Positions 1-9,275 of a stretch of 64,000 nucleotides of DNA are shown piece by piece. This DNA is from Hymenobacter artigasi. GTDB taxonomy: Bacteria; Bacteroidota; Bacteroidia; Cytophagales; Hymenobacteraceae. The translations under genes and the position numbers were made by a program. Each line of letters begins with the position of its first letter. Within the stretch, counting starts at the first letter, position 1. Location: contig NZ_JAAVTK010000001.1 of the NCBI RefSeq assembly GCF_012275535.1, forward strand, positions 124,001-188,000, given 5' to 3'. The notes beneath the pieces are model-generated. The model did not search any database. It was given only the letters and a program-made list of their open reading frames with translations, and was not told the DNA's origin.

Positions 1-53
1 CGTGAAGACAGACATGGTGCGGATGCTGAATACATTACGTTATAAATAACTTT

Positions 54-168
54 CATTTAACATTTATCAATTAACATTTAACAGTTCTGGCAGTCAGCTA
101 GGATGTAGCTGAAGCAGGGCGTTGATTGATAGAGAATGTTGGATGATAAATGTTAATTGTTAAATGAG
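54..168. repeat. Intergenic inverted repeat, CATTTAAC family, copy 1
   Basis: Two AT-rich arms of about 26-30 bp, 54-83 and 143-168, are imperfect reverse complements built from the blocks CATTTAACA, AATTAACATTTA and CATTTATCA. A 59-bp spacer separates them. The right arm ends in GTTAAATGAG, so the recG start codon (164-166) lies inside the arm. The same arm words recur at 22865-22971. The rest of the first 163 bases shows no supported gene. Confidence 0.8.
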
Positions 169-2260
169 TTTTTTCAATACCCGGCTCGAATTTCTGCGTT
201 CGGTGGGCAGCCTGCAGCGGGCCCAGCTGCTGGGCAAAGAATTGGGCCTGTTCACCTACGGCGACCTGATTCAGCGCTACCCGTTCCGGTACCTCGACCG
301 GACGCAGGTGTACAAGGTGGCCGACCTTAACGACGACCTGCCCTACGTGCAGGTGCGCGGCATGCTGCGCGGCAAGGAGCTGGTGGGCGAAGGGCCCAAG
401 CAGCGCCTCACGGCCAAGGTGGGCGACGGCACCGGCGAGCTGGAGCTGGTGTGGTTTAAGGGCGTGAAATGGGTGCAGCAATACACCCGCAACAACCAGG
501 AATACATCGTTTTCGGCAAGCCGACGATGTTCAACGGGCGGCCGCAGATGGCGCACCCGGAGCTGGAAGAAGTGACCGAAGCCAAGCCGGGCCAGAGCTT
601 TCTGCAGCCGGTGTACAATACTTCGGAAAAGCTTAAGAACTACCACCGCGTTGATAGCAAAGCCATTATGCGGATGGTGGCCGAGCTGCTGCGGCTGGCA
701 CAGCCCCACATCACGGAGTCGTTGTCGCCGGCCCTTATTGAGCGTTATGGGCTGATGCCTAAGGCGCAGGCCATGCAGCAGATTCACTTCCCGCAGAGCG
801 CGGAGCTGCTGGCGGCGGCGCAGTTCCGGCTTAAGTTTGAGGAGCTGTTTTATGTGCAGCTCAAGCTGCTGCGGCAGCGCGACCAGCGCAAGGTGACGCT
901 GGCGGGCCAGATTTTCAACCAGGTGCCAACGCTGGTGGACTTCTATAAAAACCACCTGACGTTTGATTTGACAGGGGCGCAGAAGCGCGTTATCCACGAC
1001 ATTTATAAGGACTTCTGCACCGGCCAGCAGATGAACCGGCTGTTGCAGGGCGACGTGGGCTCGGGCAAAACTATCGTAGCCTTCATCGCCATGCTGATGG
1101 CGGCCGACAACGGCGCACAAAGCTGCATTATGGCCCCCACCGAGATTCTGGCCGACCAGCACTACGTGGGCCTGAAAGTGTACGCTGACGCGCTGGGCAT
1201 CCGCATTGGCAAGCTCACGGGCAGCACCCGCACGGCCGAGCGCCGTGTGCTGCACGAGGCCCTGCGCGATGGCTCCATGCACATGCTGGTGGGCACCCAC
1301 GCCCTGCTGGAGGACGTGGTGCAGTTCCGCAACCTGGGCCTGACGATAATGGACGAGCAGCACCGCTTTGGCGTGGCGCAGCGCTCGAAGCTGTGGCAGA
1401 AAAACCCGCACATCATCCCGCACGTGCTGGTGATGACGGCCACGCCCATCCCGCGCACGCTGGCCATGACGCTGTATGGCGACCTGGATGTGAGCGTAAT
1501 TGACGAGCTGCCGGCCGGCCGCAAACCCATTGTGACGGTGCACCGGTTCGATGCCAACCGCCTGAAGGTGTTTGAATTTATTCGGGACCAGGTGAAAATC
1601 GGGCGGCAGGTGTACATCGTCTATCCGCTGATTGAGGAGTCGGAAACGATGGACTATAAGGACCTGACCGACGGCTACGAGAGCGTGAGCCGGGCCTTTC
1701 CGGAGATGCAAATCAGCATCGTGCACGGGCGCATGAAGGCCGAGGAGAAGGACTACGAGATGCAGCGCTTCATCAAGAAGGAAACCCAGATAATGGTGGC
1801 CACCACCGTGATTGAGGTAGGCGTGAACGTACCCAACGCCTCGGTGATGGTGATTGAGAGCGCCGAACGGTTTGGGCTTTCGCAGCTGCACCAGCTGCGG
1901 GGCCGCGTGGGCCGCGGGGCCGACCAAAGCTACTGCATTCTGATGAGCGGCTTCAAGCTGAGCAAGGATGCCCGCACCCGCCTCGAAACGATGGTGCGGA
2001 CCAGCAACGGCTTCGAGATTGCCGATATCGACCTGAAGCTGCGCGGCCCCGGCGACCTGATGGGCACCCAGCAAAGCGGCGTGCTGGACTTATTGATTGC
2101 CGACCTGGCCAAGGATGGCCGCATCCTGAGCGAGAGCCGGGCGGCGGCCCAGGCGCTGCTAAGCGAAGACCCCAACCTGGCCAATCCGGAAAATGCCAAC
2201 ATCCGCCACCACATCGAAAGCCTGCCGGCCACGGCCGTGAACTGGAGCCGGATTAGCTAG
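164..2260 (+). CDS. recG: ATP-dependent DNA helicase RecG
   Basis: RecG is a superfamily 2 helicase that remodels stalled forks and branch-migrates Holliday junctions in the cytoplasm. The 698 residues match the usual length. The order is an N-terminal wedge/OB region (about 1-260), helicase domain 1 with Walker A GDVGSGKT at 296-303 and the DEQH box at 397-400, then helicase domain 2 with the QLRGRVGRG motif near 585. The start at 164 gives the N-terminus MSFFNTRLEFLRSVG expected of Bacteroidota RecG, although its ATG sits in the arm of an inverted repeat. A bidirectional terminator follows. No Shine-Dalgarno sequence is visible. Confidence 0.98.
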   Translation: MSFFNTRLEFLRSVGSLQRAQLLGKELGLFTYGDLIQRYPFRYLDRTQVYKVADLNDDLPYVQVRGMLRGKELVGEGPKQRLTAKVGDGTGELELVWFKGVKWVQQYTRNNQEYIVFGKPTMFNGRPQMAHPELEEVTEAKPGQSFLQPVYNTSEKLKNYHRVDSKAIMRMVAELLRLAQPHITESLSPALIERYGLMPKAQAMQQIHFPQSAELLAAAQFRLKFEELFYVQLKLLRQRDQRKVTLAGQIFNQVPTLVDFYKNHLTFDLTGAQKRVIHDIYKDFCTGQQMNRLLQGDVGSGKTIVAFIAMLMAADNGAQSCIMAPTEILADQHYVGLKVYADALGIRIGKLTGSTRTAERRVLHEALRDGSMHMLVGTHALLEDVVQFRNLGLTIMDEQHRFGVAQRSKLWQKNPHIIPHVLVMTATPIPRTLAMTLYGDLDVSVIDELPAGRKPIVTVHRFDANRLKVFEFIRDQVKIGRQVYIVYPLIEESETMDYKDLTDGYESVSRAFPEMQISIVHGRMKAEEKDYEMQRFIKKETQIMVATTVIEVGVNVPNASVMVIESAERFGLSQLHQLRGRVGRGADQSYCILMSGFKLSKDARTRLETMVRTSNGFEIADIDLKLRGPGDLMGTQQSGVLDLLIADLAKDGRILSESRAAAQALLSEDPNLANPENANIRHHIESLPATAVNWSRIS

Positions 2261-2288
2261 CGGTTTGGGCTGGCGGCAGGGCAAAAAA

Positions 2289-2312
2289 AAACGACTTTAA
2301 AAAAAGTCGTTT
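2289..2312. terminator. Bidirectional terminator between recG and the small secreted gene
   Basis: Perfect 10-bp stem AAACGACTTT / AAAGTCGTTT with a four-A loop, and A/T runs on both sides. It sits between the convergent recG and the small minus-strand gene, so it probably stops both. Confidence 0.85.
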
Positions 2313-2323
2313 GATTATTCTGC

Positions 2324-2551
2324 CTAGAACATCTCAGCAATGAGTCCGCTACCGCTCTGCTGCGGCTGGGCTTGCTGTCGGGTAGGCCGGACGGGCTCGG
2401 AAGTGAGCACCTGGTGGACCAAAACAACCGAGGAACTGGATTTGGCAGTGGGTTCAACTGTTTGGGCTGCAGTGGCCGGAGCTGACTCTTTAACAAGCCT
2501 GCCGCCGATAATGAGGGCCGATAACAGGGTGAACTTGAGTAATGACTTCAT
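2324..2551 (-). CDS. Small secreted protein of unknown function
   Basis: I do not recognise this gene. From the ATG at 2551 it encodes 75 residues: MKSLLKFTLLSALIIGG is a good signal peptide, followed by a short Ser/Thr/Ala/Gln-rich tail ending SGLIAEMF. A longer reading (start 2578) is less likely, because a perfect Bacteroidota promoter lies at 2576-2607 with its -7 box 25 bp before the ATG at 2551. The promoter and shared terminator support a real gene although it is tiny. No cysteine for lipidation is present, so the product is probably periplasmic or released. Confidence 0.6.
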   Translation of the reverse strand: MKSLLKFTLLSALIIGGRLVKESAPATAAQTVEPTAKSSSSVVLVHQVLTSEPVRPTRQQAQPQQSGSGLIAEMF

Positions 2552-2575
2552 AAGGATAGTAGATAATTGCGGGTG

Positions 2576-2607
2576 CAAAGGTACAGTAAAACTGAACTTA
2601 GTTCAAA
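2576..2607 (-). promoter_or_regulatory. Bacteroidota-type promoter for the small secreted gene
   Basis: Read on the minus strand: -33 element TTTG (2604-2607), exactly 20 bp, then -7 element TACCTTTG (2576-2583). This matches the Bacteroidota primary sigma factor consensus TTTG-N19-20-TAnnTTTG without a mismatch. Confidence 0.8.
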
Positions 2608-2848
2608 AAATACGTTTAAAAGGTCAAATAGCTCGACCAAGTTGAGCGGTTACAAGTTGAAGCCCAGTTGGGTATCGAAGGCCGCCAATTGGTCCCGATT
2701 GAACCTTGAAAGCTGACACGAAGTAAACGGTGTCCCTGTACGAAAGTGACTGCGGGAGTGTTATGCTTGGAATACGTTTTTGTTAGCCGCTCCCCCTATT
2801 GGCAAACGACTTAACTGCTAAAAAGCAAAGTCAAAGCTCAAAAGCAGG

Positions 2849-2856
2849 TACTTTTG
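2849..2856 (+). promoter_or_regulatory. Possible -7 element (TACTTTTG)
   Basis: TACTTTTG fits TAnnTTTG and lies 32 bp before the ATG at 2889, which favours that start over the upstream one at 2799. No TTTG is found at the right distance upstream, so this is only half a promoter. The 2608-2848 stretch otherwise shows nothing I can name. Confidence 0.35.
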
Positions 2857-2888
2857 GGCACACCAGACCGTTGAAATCCACTTTCCTT

Positions 2889-4367
2889 ATGTTTCCAAAA
2901 CGCCAAAATTTTATGTTGCAGCGCGCAGTAATAATCGGTTTGATGAGCGGAGCTCTGCTGGGCAATGCGGTATCGGCCGTGGCTCAGAAGACAAAGTCGG
3001 CTCCCTTCAGCTACCTGCCCGAGCAGGGTACCGACCGCTACGACATGCGCGTACCGCACAAGACGTTGGCCCTAGCCGATGGCTCGGGTTTTATTATTCT
3101 GGCCCACCAGAGTGCGGGCGGCTACGCGGTGGAGCGCTACGATATCGACCTTAAAAAGCAGTGGAGCACCACGATTCCGGTGGGACCGGGCGAAACGCTG
3201 GAGGCCTTTGGGCGTGGCTCGCAACAGGCCTTGGTGGTGCTACACCATAAGGACGACGACAGCCAGAACCTGACCGTGGTGCCCGTGAGCCTGCAAAGTG
3301 GCCAGAAAGGCGCGGCCAAAATGGTGATGAGCGCCCCCGCCCGCGACCGCCGCCCCGGCGTGAACATCTCGCCCGATGGCGGCCGGCTGCTGGCTTTTCG
3401 CTACCTCACCAGCAACCAGCAGGTGAAAAGCATTGCGGCCACGCTATTCGACCAGAACCTGGCGCAGCTGGAGGAAAAAACGTATGATTTCCGAACATTG
3501 AGCGACTTTTTCTCGCCGGCCGTGCACGTTGCTAACGATGGCACGCAGTATGTGACGCTCATCAGCGAGGGCATGAAGAAGCTGACGGTGCGCCGCTATC
3601 CGGCCGGGCCTTCTACCGAGATTAAGGTGCTGGGCGTGCCGGTGGGCGGTGTGTTTGGCGGCCGGGCCGTGACGGTGCGCGACGCCCGGTTCACGGTGCT
3701 GAACGATGGTAGCCTGTATGCCGCCGCGCTGTGCGCCGACTACCAGACCGGCGAATATTACAGCCTCAAAGTGGTGAAGTACGATTTCAGCGGCAACGGC
3801 GACATGAAATTTTCGCCGGAGTTCCGCTTCACGCCCGCCTACCTCACGGAAGTGAGCAAGGCCAGCGGGCTCGATGTGAAACGCCTGGACGACATCTACT
3901 TAGGCGAGCTGCTGCTGACGCCGGAACAGCAGCTGATAGTAGTGGCCGAAAAGCACTACGAGGAAGGCGGTAGCGAGGCCCCGGTGCACGCCCGCGAGCT
4001 GCACCTGTTTGGCTACAATGAGTTTGGCGCGCCTACCTGGCACAGCATCGTGGCGAAGGACCAGGTGGCCCCGGCCGTGGATTCGTATACCGGCATTGGC
4101 TTCCGGGCCGCCGTATTTGGCGGCACGGTGCAGCTGCTCACGCTGGAAAACATCAACAAGAAATCGGACCTGTACCTGCGCCGCGTGAATGCCCAGACCG
4201 GCGTAGTGAGCGCGCCCGAGCGCCTGAAACTAAATGTGGCCGACGACCAGCAACTGGCCTACGTGAAGGATTTCACGGCCTGGCTCAATGAGAAAACCAT
4301 CATTGGCGTGAGCCGGCCGAGTAAGAAATCCGCCGCTTTGCAGCTGGATAAAATTGTGATAAAGTAA
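2889..4367 (+). CDS. Secreted protein of unknown function, possible beta-propeller
   Basis: I do not recognise a named family. With the start at 2889 the protein has 492 residues; an N-terminal hydrophobic segment (LQRAVIIGLMSGALLGNAVSA, about residues 9-29) followed by VAQ looks like a signal peptide, so it is probably periplasmic or outer-membrane associated. The rest alternates short beta-strand-like segments with motifs such as LADGSGFIILAHQ and ISPDGGRLLAFRY, which resemble WD/TolB-type propeller blades; that fold is inference. The open frame extends upstream to 2799, but that extension is polar, would bury the signal peptide, and lies over the possible -7 box. No T9SS sorting domain is present. 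Confidence 0.7.
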   Translation: MFPKRQNFMLQRAVIIGLMSGALLGNAVSAVAQKTKSAPFSYLPEQGTDRYDMRVPHKTLALADGSGFIILAHQSAGGYAVERYDIDLKKQWSTTIPVGPGETLEAFGRGSQQALVVLHHKDDDSQNLTVVPVSLQSGQKGAAKMVMSAPARDRRPGVNISPDGGRLLAFRYLTSNQQVKSIAATLFDQNLAQLEEKTYDFRTLSDFFSPAVHVANDGTQYVTLISEGMKKLTVRRYPAGPSTEIKVLGVPVGGVFGGRAVTVRDARFTVLNDGSLYAAALCADYQTGEYYSLKVVKYDFSGNGDMKFSPEFRFTPAYLTEVSKASGLDVKRLDDIYLGELLLTPEQQLIVVAEKHYEEGGSEAPVHARELHLFGYNEFGAPTWHSIVAKDQVAPAVDSYTGIGFRAAVFGGTVQLLTLENINKKSDLYLRRVNAQTGVVSAPERLKLNVADDQQLAYVKDFTAWLNEKTIIGVSRPSKKSAALQLDKIVIK

Positions 4368-4567
4368 GACGCGTTCCGGGCTGCTTTACAAGCATGTCCA
4401 GACTACTAATTTGGTAGTGAGCCAGATTGTTGGAGCGGCAACGTTCCCGGCATCGATTGCGAGAATAAAGTTGAACAAGAGTATAGCGCTACGGTCGTGT
4501 TAAACGAACCTTGCCGGGAAGTCTTTTTTGCAAAAGACGCTTTACCCCACCCTCTGTTCTTCTTTTC
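4368..4567 (+). other. Intergenic stretch without a supported gene
   Basis: Two hundred bases between the unknown secreted gene and the fibronectin-repeat gene. I see no convincing hairpin, promoter or RNA gene. The 4511-4567 part is open in frame with the next gene but is more likely untranslated. Confidence 0.4.
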
Positions 4568-7500
4568 ATGCTTGAATTTTTACTTGCTGCGGGCAGCGCA
4601 ACCGTCTGGAAGCGTCGCCTTAGCTCATATATTGTTATGCTCTTGCTGGCGGGTTTTGGGCTGATGCCTTCCCGCGTGCTGGCACAGTCGCAAACGCTAG
4701 CCCAGTGGGCGCTGACGAGTAGCAATGCACCGACCTACGTAACCACTGCGGCGGGGATAACAGCCGGGACGCCCACACTGAAGCGACTGGTGGCTTCTAC
4801 TGCCACCACCCCAGCCGCTAATTCGGCTACGTATGGCCAGGCCTTTGCTCCGGACCCCACGGGCTTATGGAACGGGTCGGGGCCGGGCGGCACGCCGAAC
4901 CGTAAGTTTTACCAGCAGTTTACGGTGAAAGCCAGCATTGGTACGGCCGTGGCCCGGCTCGATTCGCTGGTGCTCACGTCGGCGTTCTATGCCAGCAACA
5001 GCAACGCCAAAATAGCTGTGGTGTACTCAAAAACGGGCTTCACTACCAGCGACTCGACTGAGATAAGTGGAGGCACTACCAACAACGGTGCAACTCTTAC
5101 CTACCCCACTGCGAGCATTGGCACCTTCACCAAAAGCTTTTCGATACTGAAGAATAGCGCTGGCCCTACTAACACCATCGACAACTACCGGCTGGCATTA
5201 AATGGCAGTACGGGCGTAACCTTAACCCCCGGCCAGACGCTGAGCATTCGACTTTACTACGCTACCGGAAGTGGTTCCAGCAATTATGCTATGCTCAAAA
5301 ATGTTGCGGTGAAAGGACAAGCCGTGAACGTGGGGACCGTGAGTAGCACCACCGCCCAGCTTTCTTTTGGCACCCCGGCGGCAGGTGGCTACACGTACAC
5401 CATCAATACGAGCCCGACAGGAGGCACCGCCATCCAGACCACAGCCCCTTCGGCTGGCAATAATTATGTGGCTACTTACACGATTTCGGGCCTGACGACG
5501 GGCACTGCCTACACGGCTACGGTGGTTGGCACCGGCACACTGGCCACTACCATCACCTCCCCTGCTTTTACGACCAATGCCGGCTCCTGTGCCTCTCCCG
5601 GCTCCCCCACCGTGGGCAGTATCGCCCAGACGTCGGCGGCTGTCAGCTTCGCGGCGGCTACGGGCAGCACGGGCTACACCCTCACCTACTACCCTACTGC
5701 GGCCGGTACGCCTATCGTGACGCACACGCTTGGGGCAGCGGCAACTTCTGACAACCTCACTGGGCTGACCGACGGCACCGATTACACGGTGACGCTGCAA
5801 AGCAGTTGCGCAGCGGGCTCAGGCTCGGTGCTCACCACTTCCTTCACCACGGTTGCCAACCCGACCACCTGCGCCGACCCTACGGCGGTGACGGTGGGCA
5901 GCATTACCGGCACATCGGCTGCGCTGACTTTTACGCCCGGCGCGGGAAATGCCAGCTATGTCGTTAGCTATTACCCCACTGCTACGCCGGCCTCGACCGT
6001 AGCCATCACCCCGAATCCGACGGCGTCGCCGGTGAACCTGACGGGCCTTGCCTCGGGCACCGCCTATACCGTGACGCTGCAAAGCGTGTGCAGCAATGGA
6101 GCACTTGGAACAGTGATAACGAAAACCTTCACTACTACGGCTCTTAGCTGCTCCAACCCAACGGCAGCCACGGTGAGCGGCATTACGAACAACTCTGCGA
6201 CAGTAAACATCTCGAGCGGTACGAATAACGTCAGCTATACCCTCGTTTATTATCCCACAAGCTCGCCTACCTCAACCACAACGGTAACCTCTTCGTCCAC
6301 AACAGTATCGCTGACAGGACTTACCCTTGGCACGGCCTATACCGTGAACATTAGGAGTACCTGTGTTAATACCGGCATCAGCTCGGGCATAAACCGAACC
6401 TTTACCACGCTTACGGTTACCTGCGCCGACCCCACGAACCTGGCTGTGGGCAGTGTTACGGCCAACTCGTCCAGCTTCAGCTTCACGCCCGACCCGGGCA
6501 ACACCAGCTTCACCGTTGCCTACTACCCAACCAGCTCGCCGGGCTCAGCGGTAACCGTTGCGCCGGCGCCCACGGCATCGCCCGTCGCGCTGACTGGTCT
6601 CACCGCTGGCACGGCTTACACCGTTAGCCTGCGCAGCTCGTGTAGCACTGGCGGTACCGGCACACTGCTTACCACCACCTTCACAACGGCTCCTCCCGCT
6701 TGCCCTGACCCCACGAACCTGGCGGTGGGCAGCATCACGGCTACCTCGGCCAGCCTCAGCTTCACGGCCAGTACCAGCAACACCAGCTTCACCATTACCT
6801 ACTACCCGACCAGCTCGCCGGGCTCAGCGGTAACCATTATGCCTGCACCCACCGCATCGCCGGTTGCCCTCACGGGCCTGAGCGCGGGCACGCCCTATAC
6901 CGTCACGCTGCAAAGCACTTGCACCAGCGGTGACCAAGGTGCTGTACTATCGCAAGCATTCACGACGGCAGCCGCCAACTCTGCCATCCTCCAGCAGTGG
7001 TCGCTGAAGGTGAGCGATGCCGACAGCGCCGAAGTACGCTCATACGCTGCAACCGGCAGCACCGCAACCATGCGCCGCCTTGCGCTCTCGAATGGTACCG
7101 CCGTCAATGATGCCAATACCGCTTATGCTCCCCGGGCCGCCCGCTACGGCAAAGCCTTCGCACCCACTGCCAATGGTTCCTGGACTACGGCTACGGGCGG
7201 CCCCGGCAATACCATAAACGCCAAATACTATCAGCAGTTTACCCTGATGGCAGCCACTGGCAACTCGGTGCGGGTTGACTCCATTTTACTCTGGTCGGCC
7301 ATCTACAACACGACCGGTAAGCTGGCCGTTGTGTATTCGAAGTCCGGATTCACCTTGGATTCTGTATCTGTTAGCGGCGGCAAAGGCCCCCAAGGCATCC
7401 TGCCGGGCGCTGCCAATGGTGCCTTCTCTACCCCCGTGGCCCTGCTCAATCAGAACACCGGCACCAACCAGAATTACCACTTTGCCCTGAATACAACGGG

Positions 7501-9178
7501 GGTATTGCTCAATGCGGGCGAGACCCTGACCGTACGGGTATACTATGCCGCTGGCAGCAGCAGCAGTGCGCGCTACGCCCTGTTGAAAGACGTAATAATG
7601 ACTGGCGAAGGCTTTGTAAATGGCTTGCCAAACCTGACCATTACCAATACGCAAACCGTGCCCACCGGCACCACTTACGGCAATGTGACCATTATGAGCG
7701 GCGGCGCAGCCACGCTGAGTGGCCCACTCGCGGCCCAGGGTGTTATAACCGTACAAAGCGGGGGGGTGCTCAACACCTCCTGCCAGACCATTACCGGTTC
7801 CAACTTCACGCTGGCGGCCGGTGGCGAGCTGCAAATCTGCGACCCAGCCGGCATTACGGCCAGCGGCAGCACCGGCGCGGTGCAGGTGACGGGCACCCGC
7901 TCGTTTAGCCCCGATGGCATCTATACCTACACCGGGGCCTTCGCCAACGGCGTGAACCAGCAGTCGGGCACCGGCCTGCCCGCCACGGTGCGTACCCTGA
8001 AAATCAACCTGGCCAGCGCCGCCGACTCGCTGCAGCTCAACAGCGACGTGACCACCAACACCAGCCTCGTGCTGAGCCGGGGCGTACTCAAGGGCTACCT
8101 GCCCGACGGGTCGGCCGCTCACCTGCTCACGCTGGGGCAGAACGCTACCATCAGCGAAACTGCTACTAGCTTTGTGCTGGGCCAGGTACGGTCGGCTACG
8201 CTCAGCTTTGTGGCCGAAGGCAATTCTACTGGTTTCGGCGGCCTCGGCCTCACCCTCACCGCCCATACCGCCAACGGCGCGGCGCTGCCCGGCAGCACCT
8301 ACGTGGTGCGCACCACCGGCACCCCGGTCTACGGCGTCACGCCCACCACTGGCACCAATGCCGGCATCACCAGCCGCAGCATCCGCCGCCAATACCGCGT
8401 GGTACCCACCACCGATACCGGCCTCAACCTGGACCTGGTATTTGGCTACTCCTCCAGCGCGGCGGAGCTAAACGGCATTTCCCCAGCCAACCTGCAGCTC
8501 TTCAGCCGGCCCATTGGCGGGAGCCTGTGGCGGCCCGAAGGCGGCGCCAGCAGCGCCAATACCGTGACCCTGACCGGTCTCGACCACCTTTCGGACTGGA
8601 CGCTGGGCAACAAGGCCGCGCCGCTGCCCGTCACCCTCACCCGCTTCGCGGCCGAGCGCCAGGGCCAGCAAGCCGTGCTCACCTGGGCCACGGCTACCGA
8701 GCACAACAGCAAGGGTTTCGCCGTGCAGGTTTCGACCGACGGCCGCGAGTTCCGCACCGCCGGTTTCGTGCCCAGCACCAGTGCCAATAGTATCCAGGCG
8801 CAGTCCTACCGCTTCGTAGACGCCCCGGCCAACCCTATGGGCACGCGCTACTACCGCCTGCAGCAGGTTGATTTGGATGGCAGCGTCACCTACACCGCCG
8901 TTCGCGCACTCACGTTTGCCAACGCCGCCGTGGTAGCAGCCAACCCCAACCCCTTCACCGACGTGCTGTATCTGAATACCTACGCCACCGAAGCCAGCCG
9001 CACCACCGCCGTCTTCACCGATGGCGTGGGTCGCACGGTCCTCAAGCAGGCACTTGAGGTGCCGGCGGGCGCAGCACAGCTCACGCTCAGTGGCCTGGGC
9101 CAGCTGCCCAAAGGCCTCTACGTCCTGCGCTTCACGCTTGATAATCAGATTCACTACCTTAAAGTAGTGAAGGAGTAG
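4568..9178 (+). CDS. Giant secreted fibronectin-type-III protein with T9SS sorting domain
   Basis: About 1,536 residues from the ATG at 4568; an ATG at 4511 would add 19 residues, and residue numbers here count from 4511. Order: signal peptide ending ...PSRVLAQ (about 59); module A (about 60-270); six fibronectin-III-like repeats of about 92 residues (270-825), most starting CxxPT and containing YYPT and LTGLxxGTxYTVxLxSxC; module B (826-1037), a duplicate of A sharing YYQQFT, DS, LAVVYSKSGFT; a Gly/Ser/Thr-rich, beta-helix-like region; the LPVTLTRFAAERQ module common in Hymenobacter exoproteins (from about 1372); and a type A T9SS C-terminal domain (NPNPF ... LPKGLYVLRF ... KVVKE, about 1474-1555). 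It should be exported by Sec, then T9SS, and anchored or released at the cell surface, perhaps as an adhesin; no catalytic motif is seen. Confidence 0.9.
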   Translation: MLEFLLAAGSATVWKRRLSSYIVMLLLAGFGLMPSRVLAQSQTLAQWALTSSNAPTYVTTAAGITAGTPTLKRLVASTATTPAANSATYGQAFAPDPTGLWNGSGPGGTPNRKFYQQFTVKASIGTAVARLDSLVLTSAFYASNSNAKIAVVYSKTGFTTSDSTEISGGTTNNGATLTYPTASIGTFTKSFSILKNSAGPTNTIDNYRLALNGSTGVTLTPGQTLSIRLYYATGSGSSNYAMLKNVAVKGQAVNVGTVSSTTAQLSFGTPAAGGYTYTINTSPTGGTAIQTTAPSAGNNYVATYTISGLTTGTAYTATVVGTGTLATTITSPAFTTNAGSCASPGSPTVGSIAQTSAAVSFAAATGSTGYTLTYYPTAAGTPIVTHTLGAAATSDNLTGLTDGTDYTVTLQSSCAAGSGSVLTTSFTTVANPTTCADPTAVTVGSITGTSAALTFTPGAGNASYVVSYYPTATPASTVAITPNPTASPVNLTGLASGTAYTVTLQSVCSNGALGTVITKTFTTTALSCSNPTAATVSGITNNSATVNISSGTNNVSYTLVYYPTSSPTSTTTVTSSSTTVSLTGLTLGTAYTVNIRSTCVNTGISSGINRTFTTLTVTCADPTNLAVGSVTANSSSFSFTPDPGNTSFTVAYYPTSSPGSAVTVAPAPTASPVALTGLTAGTAYTVSLRSSCSTGGTGTLLTTTFTTAPPACPDPTNLAVGSITATSASLSFTASTSNTSFTITYYPTSSPGSAVTIMPAPTASPVALTGLSAGTPYTVTLQSTCTSGDQGAVLSQAFTTAAANSAILQQWSLKVSDADSAEVRSYAATGSTATMRRLALSNGTAVNDANTAYAPRAARYGKAFAPTANGSWTTATGGPGNTINAKYYQQFTLMAATGNSVRVDSILLWSAIYNTTGKLAVVYSKSGFTLDSVSVSGGKGPQGILPGAANGAFSTPVALLNQNTGTNQNYHFALNTTGVLLNAGETLTVRVYYAAGSSSSARYALLKDVIMTGEGFVNGLPNLTITNTQTVPTGTTYGNVTIMSGGAATLSGPLAAQGVITVQSGGVLNTSCQTITGSNFTLAAGGELQICDPAGITASGSTGAVQVTGTRSFSPDGIYTYTGAFANGVNQQSGTGLPATVRTLKINLASAADSLQLNSDVTTNTSLVLSRGVLKGYLPDGSAAHLLTLGQNATISETATSFVLGQVRSATLSFVAEGNSTGFGGLGLTLTAHTANGAALPGSTYVVRTTGTPVYGVTPTTGTNAGITSRSIRRQYRVVPTTDTGLNLDLVFGYSSSAAELNGISPANLQLFSRPIGGSLWRPEGGASSANTVTLTGLDHLSDWTLGNKAAPLPVTLTRFAAERQGQQAVLTWATATEHNSKGFAVQVSTDGREFRTAGFVPSTSANSIQAQSYRFVDAPANPMGTRYYRLQQVDLDGSVTYTAVRALTFANAAVVAANPNPFTDVLYLNTYATEASRTTAVFTDGVGRTVLKQALEVPAGAAQLTLSGLGQLPKGLYVLRFTLDNQIHYLKVVKE

Positions 9179-9200
9179 CCACGCTTAAATTTAAACCAAA

Positions 9201-9230
9201 AAGGCCGCTCCTGAATCCAGGAGCGGCCTT
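9201..9230. terminator. Bidirectional terminator
   Basis: Perfect 13-bp stem AAGGCCGCTCCTG / CAGGAGCGGCCTT with loop AATC, A-rich before and T-rich after. It lies between the convergent fibronectin-repeat gene and the acyl-CoA dehydrogenase gene. Confidence 0.9.
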
Positions 9231-9275
9231 TTGCGTTATCCACAAAATCCGTTAAAATCCGAGCAAATCCGTGGT

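Noticed and set aside
98..2074. 658-codon open frame antisense to recG
   Set aside because: Composition (His, Gln, Val, Leu and Ala rich) is that of a GC-rich antisense shadow; recG on the other strand is unmistakable. The same applies to long antisense frames over the thiolase (11604-12590), acyl-CoA ligase (16411-17679), der (21506-22729), bamA (44625-46028), TPR (39375-40922) and moxR (60155-61165) genes.
5580..6980. Regular approximately 280-bp repeats considered as CRISPR or satellite DNA
   Set aside because: The period equals the 92-codon fibronectin repeat, frame is kept throughout, and repeats are diverged: they are protein modules.
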